A stretch of DNA of 64,000 nt from Pseudomonas rhizophila (GTDB lineage: Bacteria > Pseudomonadota > Gammaproteobacteria > Pseudomonadales > Pseudomonadaceae), in contig NZ_CP024081.1 in the NCBI RefSeq assembly GCF_003033885.1, forward strand, positions 903,401-967,400. The letters run 5' to 3'. This document shows, one piece after another, positions 28,795 through 37,734 of the stretch (its first letter is position 1; each line of letters opens with the position of its first letter). The notes beneath the pieces were generated by a model. The model did no database searches and had not been told where the DNA came from. It saw only the letters and a program-made list of their open reading frames with translations. Position numbers and translations under genes: made by a program.

Positions 28795-30486
28795 TCAACC
28801 TTTCAACAGATCCTGAAGCGTCGCCAGCGTGTCAGCCTCCTCGACGCTTTTGTCTTGGCGCCAGCGCAGCATCCGCGGGAAGCGCACGGCGATCCCACTC
28901 TTGTGGCGTTTGGACAAGGCTATACCTTCGAAGCCCAGCTCAAAAACCAGGGTCGGCGTGACGCTGCTCACCGGGCCGAACTTCTCCACGGTGGTCTTGC
29001 GCACGATGCTGTCGACCTGACGCATTTGGTCATCGGTCAGCCCCGAATACGCCTTGGCGAACGGCACCAGTGTGCGTTCGCGGCTGCCCGGCGGGTTGTC
29101 CCAGACGGCGAAGGTGTAGTCGCTGTACAAGCTGGCGCGGCGGCCATGCCCGCGTTGCGCATAGATCAGTACCGCGTCGACACTGAACGGGTCGATTTTC
29201 CACTTCCACCACACGCCCATGTCCTTGGTCCGGCCAACGCCGTACAGCGCGTCGCGGGCCTTGAGCATCATGCCTTCGACGCCGAGGCTGCGGGACGCTT
29301 CGCGCTGCCGGGCGAGGTCGAACCAATCCTTGCCGGTGATGATCGGGGAGGGCAGCAGCACCGCGCTGCGGCAGCGGGTAATCAGGGTCTGTAGTTGTTC
29401 GCGGCGCTCGGTCTGCACACGACTGCGCCAATCCTCGCCTTGCCATTCCAGCAGGTCGTAGGCCATCACCACCACGGGGGCGTCTTCGAGGACTTTCTTG
29501 CCCAGGGTTTTGCGGCCGATGCGTTGTTGCAGCAGGGCAAAGGGCTGCACCCTCGGTTCCAGCGGCGTATCCGGATCGAAGGCATCCGCGGTGGATGGCG
29601 GCGCGGCTTTCCATACCACGATTTCGCCGTCGATCACCGTGCCGTCGGGCAACGCCTGCGCCAGGCTGTGCAATTCGGGAAAGCGCTCGGTGACCAACTC
29701 TTCGCCCCGGGACCAGACCCACAAATGGCCATCGCGCTTGACCACCTGGGCGCGGATTCCGTCCCACTTCCATTCCACCTGCCAGTCACTGGCCGGTCCC
29801 AGCGTCGTGTCGAATTGCTCCACCGCTTGCGATAGCGCATGAGCCAGGAAGAACGGATAAGGCTGGCCGCCGCGCTGGGCGTGCTCATCAGCGGATTCGG
29901 CAGCGATGAGCTTGAGGTAGCCTGCAGCGGTCGGACGATGGGACAGGTCGGTATACCCCACCAGCCGTTGGGCGACCCGTTTGCTGTCCAGCCCGGCCAT
30001 GGCCGCCAGCGCGCGTGTGACCAGCAACTTGGACACGCCCACGCGGAAACTGCCGGTGATGAGTTTGATGCACAGCATCAGGCTGGCTCGGTCGAGTTGC
30101 GCCCACAACGCCGGCAACCGCACCGCCAGCACCTCGGGCGATTCACCGCGCAGCGGCAGGAGTTTCTCTTCGATCCACAGCGCCAGGCCTTCGTCGGAAC
30201 GCTGAGGTGATTCTGGCAGGACCAGTGAGATGGTTTCAGCCAGATCACCCACGGCTTGATAGCTTTCTTCGAACAGCCACAGCGACAACCCGGATATCTG
30301 CACCGCCAGTTCCCTCAAGGTCTTGACCGGCACCAGTTGTCGCGGGCGCCCTCCAGACAGGAAATACACGGCCCACGCTGCGTCCTGGGGCGGGGCCTTG
30401 GTGAAGTAATCCTGCATGGCGGCGAGCTTGGCATTGCTGGAGGTGGTGGCGTCCAGTTCGGCATACAACTGGGCGAAGGCTTTCAT
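28795..30486 (-). CDS. ATP-dependent DNA ligase of the Lhr/MPE/Exo repair set
   Basis: The 563-residue ligase has an N-terminal DNA-binding domain (~1-220), the nucleotidyltransferase motif I EWKWDGIR with the AMP-accepting Lys ~240, motif III-like DGEIVVWK, and a C-terminal OB-fold (PPGSRERTLVPFAKAYSG region). It seals nicks using ATP, unlike the NAD-dependent LigA. The start overlaps the exonuclease stop by 4 bp (ATGA). The P. putida homologue lies in a compact set with the exonuclease, helicase and MPE genes. Confidence 0.92.
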   Translation of the reverse strand: MKAFAQLYAELDATTSSNAKLAAMQDYFTKAPPQDAAWAVYFLSGGRPRQLVPVKTLRELAVQISGLSLWLFEESYQAVGDLAETISLVLPESPQRSDEGLALWIEEKLLPLRGESPEVLAVRLPALWAQLDRASLMLCIKLITGSFRVGVSKLLVTRALAAMAGLDSKRVAQRLVGYTDLSHRPTAAGYLKLIAAESADEHAQRGGQPYPFFLAHALSQAVEQFDTTLGPASDWQVEWKWDGIRAQVVKRDGHLWVWSRGEELVTERFPELHSLAQALPDGTVIDGEIVVWKAAPPSTADAFDPDTPLEPRVQPFALLQQRIGRKTLGKKVLEDAPVVVMAYDLLEWQGEDWRSRVQTERREQLQTLITRCRSAVLLPSPIITGKDWFDLARQREASRSLGVEGMMLKARDALYGVGRTKDMGVWWKWKIDPFSVDAVLIYAQRGHGRRASLYSDYTFAVWDNPPGSRERTLVPFAKAYSGLTDDQMRQVDSIVRKTTVEKFGPVSSVTPTLVFELGFEGIALSKRHKSGIAVRFPRMLRWRQDKSVEEADTLATLQDLLKG

Positions 30487-31508
30487 GACGCGTCCTCGTC
30501 GGTGGCGCTGCCTGAGTCTTCTTCATCGTCACCATATTCGGTGCTGAAGCCTTGGGCATCCAGGCCTTGCTCGCACAAATGGCGCACCAGTACGCCCACT
30601 GAACCGTGGGTGACCATCACCCGCTCGGCGCCGGTCTGTTCGATGGCCCAGAGCAAGCCGGGCCAATCGGCGTGGTCGGACAGCACAAAGCCGCGATCCA
30701 CGCCGCGTCGCCGACGGGTGCCCCGCAGGCGCATCCAGCCGCTGGCGAAGGCGTCGCTGTAGTCACCGAAACGGCGCATCCAGGTGCTCCCACCGGCAGA
30801 GGGGGGAGCGATGATCAGCGCCTGGTTCATGATTGGGTCGTTCTTTTTGATGTCGCCGGCATAGATCGTCGCTGGCAAACGGATCCCGGCCTCGCGATAG
30901 ACCCGGTTCAGGGGTTCTACCGCACCGTGGGCCAGGATCGGACCCAGGCTCGCGTCAATTCCGTGGAGAATCCGCTGGGCTTTGCCGAAGGAATAGCAGA
31001 ACAGCACGCTGGCCCGGCCGACGGCAATGTTGCCGCGCCACCACTGATTGATTTCGTCGAAGACCTGCGCTTGAGGCTGCCAGCGATAGATCGGCAGGCC
31101 GAAGGTGGATTCGGTAATGAACGTATGACACTTCACCGGTTCGAACGGCGCGCAGGTGCCGTCGGGTTCGATCTTGTAGTCCCCGGACGCCACCCAGACC
31201 TCGCCTTTATATTCCAGGCGCACCTGGGCCGAACCCAGCACGTGGCCGGCAGGATGAAAACTCAAGCTCACGCCGTGATGCAGCAAGCGCTCGCCGTAGG
31301 CCAGGGTTTGCAGGTTGATGTCCTGGCCCAATCGCGAACGCAAAATGCCTTCGCCGGGGGCCGCTGCCAGGTAGTGTTGGTTGCCACCACGGGCGTGATC
31401 GCCGTGGGCGTGGGTGATGACCGAACGTTCCACCGGACGCCAGGGGTCGATGTAGAAATCTCCGGGCGGGCAGTACAGGCCTTCGGGGCGGGCAATGACA
31501 AGATCCAT
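30483..31508 (-). CDS. Ligase-associated SNM1/beta-CASP-like exonuclease
   Basis: The 341-residue metallo-beta-lactamase-fold nuclease has HAHGDH at ~33-38, HPAGHVLGSAQV and a late LSDHADW motif typical of the beta-CASP branch. It is the first gene of the exonuclease-ligase pair and overlaps the ligase by 4 bp. It probably processes DNA ends before ligation. Confidence 0.9.
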   Translation of the reverse strand: MDLVIARPEGLYCPPGDFYIDPWRPVERSVITHAHGDHARGGNQHYLAAAPGEGILRSRLGQDINLQTLAYGERLLHHGVSLSFHPAGHVLGSAQVRLEYKGEVWVASGDYKIEPDGTCAPFEPVKCHTFITESTFGLPIYRWQPQAQVFDEINQWWRGNIAVGRASVLFCYSFGKAQRILHGIDASLGPILAHGAVEPLNRVYREAGIRLPATIYAGDIKKNDPIMNQALIIAPPSAGGSTWMRRFGDYSDAFASGWMRLRGTRRRRGVDRGFVLSDHADWPGLLWAIEQTGAERVMVTHGSVGVLVRHLCEQGLDAQGFSTEYGDDEEDSGSATDEDAS

Positions 31509-31607
31509 GCATTCACCGGGAAGATGGGCTTGTCTGGTAGAGGCGGGGGCGGGAGGAGAAGTTCTATCGGGTTTGGTGCGGCAGGATCAGGTGGCAGGGC
31601 GGACAAA

Positions 31608-31654
31608 TGTGGCGAGGGGGTTTAGCCCAGCGGGGATAAATTCCCTCGCCACAC
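31608..31654. repeat. Compact inverted REP pair
   Basis: TGTGGCGAGGGGGTTTAGCC and GGGATAAATTCCCTCGCCAC face each other with almost no spacer, forming one hairpin between quiP and the exonuclease gene. Confidence 0.75.
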
Positions 31655-31662
31655 AGGACAGC

Positions 31663-34113
31663 CTACTTACCGGGCACCAGGGTCAAGCGCGCCTTGCCGT
31701 ACGCCCGCTCAAAGTTCTGCGGCTGCAATGGCAGGTTCTGATAGTTCCCCTTGATCCACGGATCAATGCCATTGACGTAGTTCGGGCTGGCGGGGTTGCC
31801 AGACTGGCCGGTGCCGCCCTGGATCATCAACGGCTCGGGCTGGCCGAAGTCGACGATGAACCGCATGGCCGGCGCCTGGGTGGTGTTGAAACTCTCGCCC
31901 CAGACGAATGCCGAGCTGTTGAGCGTGGAGGCATCGCCGCCGGCGGGCAGGGGGCCGCGGACGATTTGGCCGCTGCTGTTCTTCCATTCGTAGCGATGCA
32001 GCTTGCCCCACTGCCAAGCCTTGTGGTCACCGCCCAACTGGCTGTCGCCAGCAGTGATGGCCGCTGCCAGGCTGCGGGCCAGGATCACGGATTTGTCTTC
32101 CTTCTGCGGTGTGCGCACGTCATCCCAGAACGGGCTGTCTTCGCGACCGAGCAAGTGATCGGCCTGGGCCGAGTAGGACAACTGACCGTTGGCGAGCAGC
32201 GCTTTCCACGCCGGGCTGCTGTCCGGACCCAGTTCGTCGAGGAAGATCTGCTTCATGCTTTCCTGCAGAAACAGTTCATAAATCGCCGCGTCGGCGGAGC
32301 CTGGGCTGAGCCGGCCATCGAAAGCCATTAGCCGGGTATAGGCCTCGCGAGCCTTGGCCCGGTCCGCCACTGGTAGCGCGTCGATCGCCTGCTTGAGCGG
32401 TTGGGCCATGCCCGGGGCTTCGAAGACTTTCTTGAGCTTGGCGGCAAAGGTCGTGGTCTGGTCATATTGCATGGCAGTCAGGCTGCGGCTGTCGTGCTTG
32501 CCGGCCCCGGCCAGCTCGGCCATACGCTCGCCGCGCTCCGGTGCGCCCCAGGAATTGGACAACTGCATGCCGTAGCCGTCGGGAATGACTCGCTGGTTGG
32601 CGGCGCCGAGCCAGCCCTGGGCCGGATCCTGATCGTAGGGGTGCAGCATCGGGTCGGCGTAGCCATCCCAATCGTAGCGACCTTCCCAACCGGGCGATGG
32701 CAACAGGCCTTCGCCTTCGCGGCGGTTCGGATAGCGCCCGGTAACTTGCCAACCAATGTGGCTGGCGTCGGCAAAGATCATGTTCACCGCGATGGCGCGG
32801 ATTTCACGGCTGGCATCGGAGGCTTTCTCGACATTCTGCGCTCGGGACAAGTCGAAGAACGCGTCCAGGGTTTTGTCGTCGCTAAAGCTCGGCGTCTGCA
32901 AGGCCAGGCCAAGACCGTTGGCCATGGCCGAGCCCTGGACACTGTTGAGCAGCGGGCCGTGGCGGGTCTCATACACCGCTTCGCGAATCGGTCGCTGGCC
33001 TTTGATGAAGTAGGTCTCGTTGCGGACCATCACCGGCTGCCATTTGCCGTTGACCTCGTAGGACAGACCATTGCCCTGGCGTCGGATTTTTTCCAGGAAC
33101 AGGTCCTGGTTGTCGCCCAACACGCTGCTCATGCTCCAGGCCACTTTGCCGTTGAACCCCGCCAGAATCATCGGGATGCCCGCCACGGAAACCCCGGCGG
33201 CCTGATACTTGGGCGCACGAATCTGCACGGGAACCCACAGTGACGGCACGCTCAATGGGCCATGGCTGTCGCTGGCCAGCAGGCTCTTGCCGTTGCGGCT
33301 GCGCTGCGGGGCGATGGCCCAGTTGCTGGAGGAAGCAATATTCAGCAAATTCAGTTCGGACAACTGAGCGCTGGCCTTGCTGACTTCGTTGAGGCCCGGG
33401 ACCTGACCGCTGAGCCGCAGGCCCTGGAGCTTATCGGCCTCGGCCATCGGCAGTTGTTCATCCGGGTACGAGGGGCTCAGCCAGGCCAGTTTGTCCTGGG
33501 TGACCGTCTGGGCCAGCACCAAGGCGGCGATTTCTTCCGGCAGGTTGGCCGATTGGCTGAAATTGAGCAGGCAAAACATCAGCGCCGAATCTTGCGGTTT
33601 CCAGTATTCGGGTTTGTAGCCGTTGGCGGCCAGGTCCGGCGGCAACTTGTCGCGATAGCGGAACAGGTACGCGTTGACGCCGCGGGCATAGACTTCGAAG
33701 AAGCGTTTGAGCCGCGGCGAGGAGGCTTTGTACAGCTCGTCGGCGCTTTTCTTCAGGTTGACCGCACGCATGTAGCGATCGACGTCCAGTCGTTCGGCGC
33801 CGGACATTTCTGCCAGACGACCCTGAGCCAGCAGGCGCATGGTCACCATCTGGCTGATGCGGTCGCTGGCATGGACGTAGCCGAGGCTGAACAGGGCGTC
33901 ATGGAAATTGTTGCTCTCGATCAGTGGCATGCCCATGGCATTGCGTCGAACCGAGACGTTCTGCGCCAGCCCCTTGAGCGGTTGCACGCCGGACGTCGGA
34001 GGAACCGTGTCCTGGGCGTTCCAGGTCTGGCAACCGCTCAGACCGAGCACACTGGCCACTGCGGCGGCAACGCCGAGCCGGGGGAAGGGAAAAATAGAGG
34101 CTGGCGAGGCCAT
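31663..34113 (-). CDS. quiP: Acyl-homoserine-lactone acylase QuiP (penicillin amidase family)
   Basis: This Ntn-hydrolase of the penicillin/AHL acylase family cleaves the amide bond of long-chain acyl-homoserine lactones. The 816-residue precursor has the heterodimer layout. The beta-chain nucleophile is predicted at Ser ~262 in SSSNWAIAP (Ser-X-Asn-Trp pattern). The N-terminus carries a lipobox-like LGLSGC (Cys ~28), so the protein may be membrane-tethered instead of free in the periplasm. In P. putida quiP also neighbours the ligase/exonuclease genes. The physiological substrate is not shown by sequence. Confidence 0.88.
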   Translation of the reverse strand: MASPASIFPFPRLGVAAAVASVLGLSGCQTWNAQDTVPPTSGVQPLKGLAQNVSVRRNAMGMPLIESNNFHDALFSLGYVHASDRISQMVTMRLLAQGRLAEMSGAERLDVDRYMRAVNLKKSADELYKASSPRLKRFFEVYARGVNAYLFRYRDKLPPDLAANGYKPEYWKPQDSALMFCLLNFSQSANLPEEIAALVLAQTVTQDKLAWLSPSYPDEQLPMAEADKLQGLRLSGQVPGLNEVSKASAQLSELNLLNIASSSNWAIAPQRSRNGKSLLASDSHGPLSVPSLWVPVQIRAPKYQAAGVSVAGIPMILAGFNGKVAWSMSSVLGDNQDLFLEKIRRQGNGLSYEVNGKWQPVMVRNETYFIKGQRPIREAVYETRHGPLLNSVQGSAMANGLGLALQTPSFSDDKTLDAFFDLSRAQNVEKASDASREIRAIAVNMIFADASHIGWQVTGRYPNRREGEGLLPSPGWEGRYDWDGYADPMLHPYDQDPAQGWLGAANQRVIPDGYGMQLSNSWGAPERGERMAELAGAGKHDSRSLTAMQYDQTTTFAAKLKKVFEAPGMAQPLKQAIDALPVADRAKAREAYTRLMAFDGRLSPGSADAAIYELFLQESMKQIFLDELGPDSSPAWKALLANGQLSYSAQADHLLGREDSPFWDDVRTPQKEDKSVILARSLAAAITAGDSQLGGDHKAWQWGKLHRYEWKNSSGQIVRGPLPAGGDASTLNSSAFVWGESFNTTQAPAMRFIVDFGQPEPLMIQGGTGQSGNPASPNYVNGIDPWIKGNYQNLPLQPQNFERAYGKARLTLVPGK

Positions 34114-34222
34114 GGCAAAGCTCCTGCGGGAGGGGGGGACACCGATAAAGGCGCTACGTTAGTGAGCAGGAGGAGGGCGCGCAAGCGGGGGCAGGGGTTA
34201 TTTGTTGATTTGGCGATGAAAG

Positions 34223-34249
34223 CCTGCTGTGAGGCTTACCCACAGCAGG
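34223..34249 (-). terminator. Probable terminator after the GST gene
   Basis: CCTGCTGTG (34223-34231) pairs with CACAGCAGG (34241-34249). On the minus strand it lies 23 bp after the yfcG stop and is followed by CTTTC, so the U-tract is weak. Confidence 0.5.
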
Positions 34250-34271
34250 GTTTTGGGTGTATCAGGAGGGC

Positions 34272-34916
34272 TCAGGGCTTGGGCGGGTTGACCTTGTCCA
34301 CCAGGGCATAGGCCTTGGCAGTGGCCGGGCGCTCCTTGATGCGATTGAACCAGCGCTGCACGTTCGGGAAGTCTTCCAGCCGCTGGCTTTGCCATTGGTG
34401 TGAAACGGTCCAGGGATAAATCGCCATGTCGGCAATGCTGTACTCGTTGCCCGCTACAAATTCACGGTCCGCCAGGCGGCGATCCAGCACACCATACAGA
34501 CGAGCGGTTTCGTCGACATAGCGTTTGATCGCGTAGGGGATTTTTTCCGGGGCGAACCGGCTGAAGTGATGATTCTGCCCGGCCATCGGCCCCAGGCCGC
34601 CCATCTGCCAGAACAGCCACTGCAACACTTCTTGCCGTCCGCGCAAATTCTCTGGAATGAACTGGCCGGTTTTTTCCGCCAGGTACAGCAGGATCGCGCC
34701 CGACTCGAACAGCGAAATCGGCTCGCCACCATCGGCGGGTTTGTGGTCGATGATCGCCGGAATGCGGTTGTTGGGGGCGATTTTCAGGAAATCGGGCTTG
34801 AACTGCTCTGCCTGGCCGATGTTGATCGGGTGCACCTTGTAGGGCATGCCGGCTTCTTCAAGGAACAACGAGATTTTATGGCCGTTGGGCGTGGTCCAGT
34901 AATACAGGTCGATCAT
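34272..34916 (-). CDS. yfcG: Glutathione S-transferase family disulfide-bond oxidoreductase, YfcG-like
   Basis: The 214-residue cytoplasmic Nu-class GST starts with MIDLYYWTTPNGHKISLFLE, which closely follows E. coli YfcG, where the TPNGHK segment binds glutathione. The N-terminal thioredoxin fold has cis-Pro (RIPAIID) and the SLFESGAILLYLAE helix, and the C-terminal domain is all helical. I chose this start over a 39-codon longer frame on family grounds. It is divergent from an isochorismatase-fold gene. Confidence 0.88.
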   Translation of the reverse strand: MIDLYYWTTPNGHKISLFLEEAGMPYKVHPINIGQAEQFKPDFLKIAPNNRIPAIIDHKPADGGEPISLFESGAILLYLAEKTGQFIPENLRGRQEVLQWLFWQMGGLGPMAGQNHHFSRFAPEKIPYAIKRYVDETARLYGVLDRRLADREFVAGNEYSIADMAIYPWTVSHQWQSQRLEDFPNVQRWFNRIKERPATAKAYALVDKVNPPKP

Positions 34917-35056
34917 GGAGGGCTCCAGATAAGACAGCGTGATGGATGGACAACACATGACGGCGGGAGGTCGTCCTGATTGCCGAAAGGCTTGCCTGTA
35001 GGAAGAGGTGATGCTCAAGTGTGGAAAATTCAATGACCGAACACGAGAAAACCGGC

Positions 35057-35614
35057 ATGGAGTTACAGAAAAACGCAGCGTTGATTCTTATCGATCAACA
35101 AAAAGGCATCCTTCACCCCAGGCTAGGCCCTCGCAACAACCCCGATGCGGAGCTGCGCATGCTCCAGTTGCTCGATTTCTGGCGACAATCGGCACGGCCG
35201 GTGATTCATGTCCACCATCTGTCCCGCTCGCCGGACTCAGTATTCTGGCCCGGGCAATCGGGCGTGGAGGTTCAGGAGCGGTTCGAGCCGTTAGCCGGGG
35301 AAAGGCTGGTTCAAAAGCAGGTGCCGGATGCGTTCTGCGGCACGCACCTGGAGACAGACTTGCGGGAAGCGGGGATTGAGCAATTGGTGATCGTGGGCGT
35401 GGCGACGAACAACTCAGTGGAGTCCACGGCGCGTACGGCCGGCAATCTGGGATTCGACACCTGGGTGGCCGAAGACGCGTGTTTTACCTTCGACAAGGCT
35501 GACTATTTTGGCCATGCCCGTTCGGCTGGCGAGGTCCATGCCATATCGCTGGGCAACTTGCATGGCGAGTATGCGACAGTGGTCAGCGTGAAGGAGATTC
35601 TTGCGGCGGGTTGA
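35057..35614 (+). CDS. Isochorismatase-fold hydrolase with Ser at the catalytic Cys position
   Basis: The 185-residue cysteine-hydrolase-fold protein has Asp 13 (ALILIDQQ) and Lys 87 (LVQKQVPDAF) of the usual Asp-Lys-Cys triad in place. In GVATNNSVESTAR, Ser 120 occupies the Cys position. Some members of the fold with this TNNSVE motif exist, so it may be a non-hydrolytic or altered subgroup. Start uncertain: in-frame ATGs at 35021 and 35033 are also open, and none has a strong ribosome site. Confidence 0.75.
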   Translation: MELQKNAALILIDQQKGILHPRLGPRNNPDAELRMLQLLDFWRQSARPVIHVHHLSRSPDSVFWPGQSGVEVQERFEPLAGERLVQKQVPDAFCGTHLETDLREAGIEQLVIVGVATNNSVESTARTAGNLGFDTWVAEDACFTFDKADYFGHARSAGEVHAISLGNLHGEYATVVSVKEILAAG

Positions 35615-35666
35615 AACCGAGTGTGTGGGGTTGCCCCAGCCGGTATGGATTAGCCTCAAACGCCCC

Positions 35667-35753
35667 ATCGCGAGCAGGCTCCCACAGGGCTCAGTGGTGA
35701 ATCCGGATTTTGTGGTCGCCGCAGGCCCCTGTGGGAGCGAGCCTGCTCACGAG
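35667..35753. repeat. Inverted REP pair, reversed arrangement
   Basis: ATCGCGAGCAGGCTCCCACA and CTGTGGGAGCGAGCCTGCTC face outward compared with the other pairs in the window, and the left copy lacks a few bases (no GCTCG). Confidence 0.7.
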
Positions 35754-35791
35754 GACGATTCAACAGGCGAAGATAATCTTCGCCCGGATCA

Positions 35792-35995
35792 TCAAGCGCC
35801 GTGGCACTTCTTGAATTTCTTGCCATTGCCGCACGGGCAAGGGTCGTTGCGGCCGACATCCTTCAGGGTGTTGCGCACCGGTTCCTGGTGGGCGTGGCCA
35901 CAGTTGGGGCCATGGACATGTCCGTGATCATGATCGTGGTGATGGTCATGATCGTGGTTGCAGTCAGGGCCATGGACGTGGGGTTGCTGGGTCAT
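35792..35995 (-). CDS. Small His-rich SEC-C metal-binding protein
   Basis: The 67-residue protein is bipartite. An N-terminal region (~6-36) is dominated by His, Asp and Gly with two Cys (HGPDC, HGPNC). A C-terminal SEC-C motif ([18 protein letters not shown]) binds zinc, like the SecA C-terminus. The His-rich arm suggests a role in metal storage or delivery, which is inference. A second SEC-C protein (YchJ-like) lies 0.6 kb away on the same strand. Confidence 0.8.
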   Translation of the reverse strand: MTQQPHVHGPDCNHDHDHHHDHDHGHVHGPNCGHAHQEPVRNTLKDVGRNDPCPCGNGKKFKKCHGA

Positions 35996-36000
35996 CGGGG

Positions 36001-36486
36001 TTACTCCGCAATAAAATCGGCGGCGATTATCACGCCATTGCGCCTCAGGTGCACGTAGTGGGCGATGAATAAACCGGTTTCCAGCTCACCTTCCAGGCGA
36101 TAGGGGATCTGCTGGCGGGGTTTTTCGAGCATTTTCACCAGCTTGCGTACCTGCGGCCACAGGTTGGTGCGGATCGGAACCCTGAAGTAGCGGCTATGCC
36201 CGGGACGCACCGTGAACCAGTGCTCGTGCTCTCCTTCGGTCAGCAACAGGTCGCCCAGATGAATGCGGTAGGTTATGCCGCGCACGGTCAAATCACTGTC
36301 GTCGGGGTTGTCCACACGAAAGTGCAGCATGAACTTCTGCTCCACCAGCCGCGCCCGTACCACCTCGACCTTGGTCAGATGCACCTGCGGTTCAGGGGCC
36401 TCATCACCTCGCCAGGACGCACAACTGCCGAGCCCGATGAACAGCAGCAGGCAGGTGATGCGCAGCAGATGTGATGAAAGGGTCAT
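36001..36486 (-). CDS. LEA type 2 family lipoprotein
   Basis: The 161-residue protein has a lipoprotein signal (LLFIGLGSC, Cys ~22) and a WHy/LEA14 beta-sandwich ([40 protein letters not shown] in part). LEA2-type proteins are linked to desiccation and stress in other organisms. The role in Pseudomonas is unknown. It lies 5 bp upstream of the SEC-C gene, so the two are probably one transcript. Confidence 0.8.
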   Translation of the reverse strand: MTLSSHLLRITCLLLFIGLGSCASWRGDEAPEPQVHLTKVEVVRARLVEQKFMLHFRVDNPDDSDLTVRGITYRIHLGDLLLTEGEHEHWFTVRPGHSRYFRVPIRTNLWPQVRKLVKMLEKPRQQIPYRLEGELETGLFIAHYVHLRRNGVIIAADFIAE

Positions 36487-36553
36487 GTCCGTGCCTCTGG
36501 TTTATCCCAGTCTAGCCTGCTGGCGAGCGCAGCAGTGTCGGACGATTCCGATA

Positions 36554-37030
36554 TCAGCGATTAAAGTAGCCTGCGCAGCACTTCTTGAATTTGTGCCCAC
36601 TGCCGCACGGGCAGGTGTCGTTGCGTCCGGTCTTGACTGGCACTGTCGGGTCGATGAAGTACCAGCGTGCGCCGTTCTGTACGAAGGATGACTGTTCGCG
36701 GTGGCTGTGTTCCCCCTGGCCGTCGTGCCAGCGCGCGGTGAAGGTGACAAAGGCGTGTTCGGGTTGGCCACCGAATACTTCGCTGCTTTCCACCTCCAGT
36801 CCGAGCCATGTGCTTTTGGCGCTCCACTCGCTGATGGATTGGCGATCCAGGCCGTCCTGCTGGGCGGGCAAGGTCGTGGCCACCAGATAGTCCACCAATC
36901 CCAGCACGTAGGCACTATAACGCGAACGCATCAAGGCTTCGGCGCAGGGCGCCGGGTGACCATCGTGGTAATGGCCGCAGCAGGCGTCCAGTGGGTTGCC
37001 ACTGCCGCACGGGCAAATGGTTGTGTGCAT
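36554..37030 (-). CDS. YchJ-like protein with two SEC-C motifs
   Basis: The 158-residue protein starts [20 protein letters not shown], which is the first Cys-rich SEC-C-like motif. It has the central YchJ domain ([20 protein letters not shown], with WHDGQGEH later) and ends in a second SEC-C motif ([13 protein letters not shown]). The start could be up to 18 codons earlier. It overlaps nothing but runs 15 bp from the stop of the DUF6231 gene upstream. Molecular function unknown; probably a zinc-binding protein. Confidence 0.82.
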   Translation of the reverse strand: MHTTICPCGSGNPLDACCGHYHDGHPAPCAEALMRSRYSAYVLGLVDYLVATTLPAQQDGLDRQSISEWSAKSTWLGLEVESSEVFGGQPEHAFVTFTARWHDGQGEHSHREQSSFVQNGARWYFIDPTVPVKTGRNDTCPCGSGHKFKKCCAGYFNR

Positions 37031-37044
37031 GCTTGTGTTCACGG

Positions 37045-37542
37045 CTACCACCAGTATTTTCCAAAGTTTTCCGGGTTGGCCCAAAAGCGTGAGTTGAGCC
37101 AGTCAGGGACTTGTTTGTATTCAAGCAGATCGTAGGTAAACAGGGTCAGCACCTGCTCCTCGCGCTGGAATCGCTCACTGGCCTGCAGGGCCAGGGAAAA
37201 GAAATCAGTTTCTTGCCAGCCGCAGGCATTGAGGTCCGCCAGCACGGCGATACGGCTGGCGTTGAGATTGCGGATGCCACCCAACAGGTTCAGACCGTCA
37301 CGTTTGGGCAAATGCTCCAGGCAATCAAGCGCCAGGGCCAGGTCAAAACGTCGCGCCGCCACGTCCGCCGCAAGGGCGCCAGGGGCGGCGTGGACCACTT
37401 CAGTATCAGGATGCGCTTGCTGGAACGCCTCAAGGGCAGGGAAGCTGCTGGCCCCGATCAACAGCAGTTTTTTCGGGGCATAACGGTCCAGCACGGCAGC
37501 CAGGGCTTGCTGGGGCGTACGGGAAGAAATGGCAACGGTCAT
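37045..37542 (-). CDS. DUF6231-family protein
   Basis: The 165-residue protein has a methyltransferase-like Rossmann pattern ([17 protein letters not shown], then [20 protein letters not shown]). It lacks a clear SAM-binding GxGxG and has an aromatic C-terminus. Probably co-transcribed with the YchJ-like gene 15 bp downstream. Function unknown. Confidence 0.7.
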   Translation of the reverse strand: MTVAISSRTPQQALAAVLDRYAPKKLLLIGASSFPALEAFQQAHPDTEVVHAAPGALAADVAARRFDLALALDCLEHLPKRDGLNLLGGIRNLNASRIAVLADLNACGWQETDFFSLALQASERFQREEQVLTLFTYDLLEYKQVPDWLNSRFWANPENFGKYWW

Positions 37543-37689
37543 CGAAGTTCCTCTGTCAGAGCCGCCACGATAGCCTGCGCGGACCCCATGGCCTAGAGCG
37601 GTTTGTGCTTAAACGTATCGATCTACGGCAAATAGGGGGCAAAAACCGCGATAGCGTGATGCTGGCGCGGATGCGGAGTCGGGTCTTTA

Positions 37690-37726
37690 CTCCCCTGAAT
37701 CGGCGCAAAGCCGATCCCTCAAGGAG
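37690..37726 (+). promoter_or_regulatory. Leader hairpin pairing with the Shine-Dalgarno of the first OmpA-family gene
   Basis: ATCGGC (37699-37704) pairs with GCCGAT (37710-37715). An outer CTCC (37690-37693) pairs with the GGAG Shine-Dalgarno (37723-37726) that serves the ATG at 37735. The paralogue downstream has the same layout in a stronger form. Confidence 0.55.
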
Positions 37727-37734
37727 AAAACCCA

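Noticed and set aside
31495..32331. Plus-strand ORF opposite quiP
   Set aside because: Antisense shadow of the acylase gene, with no domain and no ribosome site.
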